Source of the DNA: Atrina japonica
Lineage: Eukaryota > Mollusca > Bivalvia > Pterioida > Pinnidae
NCBI GenBank assembly: GCA_030159075.1
Contig: BROG01000368.1
Coordinates: 1-64,000, forward strand
DNA length: 64,000 nt
Reading direction: 5' to 3'
Below are positions 62,826 to 64,000 of the stretch, piece after piece. The number at the start of each line of letters is the position of its first letter. Position 1 is the stretch's first letter. Position numbers and translations under genes: made by a program. The notes beneath the pieces are model-generated. The model did not search any database, was not told the origin of the DNA, and saw only the letters and a list, made by a program, of their open reading frames with translations.

Positions 62826-63502
62826 TTTTAGCTCACCTGGCTTTTGGAATCACTTTGCGTCAACAAACATGGCCGCTATGGCGAGGTTTAGTTTAACATT
62901 GGATCCTATAGGAAAATCATCTTCTCCTCTGAAACCACTGACACAAATTTAACCAAACTTTACAGGAATGATGTATGCAAGGTCCTTTACAAAGACTGCT
63001 CATTTTATTCTGATCCGTCAAAAATCATGGCCACTAGAACGAGGCTTAGTTTAACATTATATAGCCAAAAGAAGACTGCTGTGCGGCACACACTGCAAAG
63101 TGTTCGCAGAACCTTATTCATTCATTCATGAATCCGGTTCCTGACTTGGAAGAAGAACATTGGATCCTGTGGGAAAATTACATTTTCATCTTCTCCTCTG
63201 AAAACGCTGAAGCAAATATAACCAAACTTTAGAAGAATGATGTATTGAAGGTCCTTTACAAAGATTGCTCATTTCGTTCCGATCTGTCAAAACCATGGCC
63301 GCCAGGGCTGGGCTTAGTTTATCATTGGACCCTATGGGAAAATCACATTTTCATTTTCTCCTCTGAAACCACTGAAGCAAATTCAACCAAACTTTACAGG
63401 ATTTATGTATGGAAGGTCCTTTACAAAAATTGCTCGGTTCGTCTGATCTTCTCAAGCAAATAACCAGGTGAGCGATACAGGCTCTTGAGAGCCTCTTGTT
63501 TT
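62826..63502. mobile_element. TTAGCTCACCTG-type element with 3' end
   Basis: It starts 'tttttagctcacctggcttt' and ends 'caggtgagcgatacaggctc' then 'gagagcctcttgttttt'. Three internal repeats of about 220 bp share 'cctctgaaac' and 'aaggtcctttacaaag'. Confidence 0.75.
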
Positions 63503-64000
63503 TATCAGTACTGCAAAATTCTATCCGGAACTGCTGATCCAGAACACTTTGTATCCCTACACACGTCGTCTGTAATGTTTATAAACATGGTAAATCAAGG
63601 TGATTTTCGTGTTTTTACTTTACTCTGTTGAAATGTAATATTAGATATCTAATTTCACAAAATCTTACCAAATTTGTTTGAAAGGATATGAATATATGTG
63701 TGTATGATATGAGATTATATTTGTTTGCAGACAGTGGGTGAAAAGGGTGAGTGACGCGGTTACTAAACTAAATCAAACTAATAAATACATGTATATGTAA
63801 ACAAACGGGATTTGAAGTAATGTGCGAGAAAAATCAAGCACTATATTTGAGTTCCAAATAAAATAGCAGTCTCAGGTGCGATGAATTAATATCCCACCCT
63901 CGGTTGGGACTTATTGATTCATCCCACCCTCAACTGATATTTCTCTATCTGGGACTCAAAGTGAAGCTAGATTTTATTAATCTGCACCTCTATGACACAC
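63503..64000. other. No recognised gene; possible inverted repeat at the edge
   Basis: 'tttgagttccaaataaaata' (about 63848) and 'gggactcaaagtgaagctag' then 'attttatt' (about 63952) are partly reverse-complementary around 'cccaccctcggttggg'. They suggest a small fold-back element. Confidence 0.45.

Overview
This window is animal nuclear DNA: it is AT-rich, the genes carry introns, and mobile repeats are dense. The mix of repeats (tRNA-headed SINEs with CAAACAAAC tails, 'TTAGCTCACCTG…CAGGTGAGCGAT' elements, fold-back MITEs, long TA arrays) suggests a mollusc, most likely a bivalve. That assignment is inference from repeat style and protein divergence; no single marker proves it.

Layout. 1.1-3.2 kb (+): a two-exon, 333-residue divergent rhodopsin-like GPCR whose intron holds a TA array and a SINE. 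4.66-16.48 kb (+): an 11.8-kb Ty3/gypsy-type LTR retroelement with near-identical LTRs, a primer-binding site, a polypurine tract, degraded gag-pro-RT-RNaseH-integrase, an uninterrupted 295-residue ORF of unknown function, and a broken env-like gene. 16.5-42.4 kb: no intact cellular gene recognised. It holds repeats: a terminal-inverted-repeat (TIR) element with GGCGGCCGCC subterminal repeats, a candidate hammerhead ribozyme, SINEs with target-site duplications, a 1.5-kb TIR element with 'CGTTGGGCCAACG' repeats and a terminal coding exon, two minisatellites (about 57 bp and 28 bp), a duplicated small ORF segment, and fragments of Tc1-like and LINE proteins.

43.0-61.4 kb (+): a complete nine-exon gene for the mitochondrial protein TCAIM (T-cell activation inhibitor, mitochondrial). 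All eight introns are phase-consistent and the product is 496 residues. The first intron needs a GC-AG donor. The introns hold MITEs, two minisatellites, a recent tandem duplication and, in intron 8, a hAT transposon with a perfect 8-bp target-site duplication and a BED zinc-finger exon on the minus strand. 61.5-64 kb: further MITE and TIR-like repeats.

The two cellular genes appear unrelated in function. Most of the remaining sequence is mobile or tandem repeat. The least explained items are the extra ORF between pol and env of the LTR element, the hammerhead-like repeat family, and the duplicated 70-residue ORF near 36-37.5 kb.
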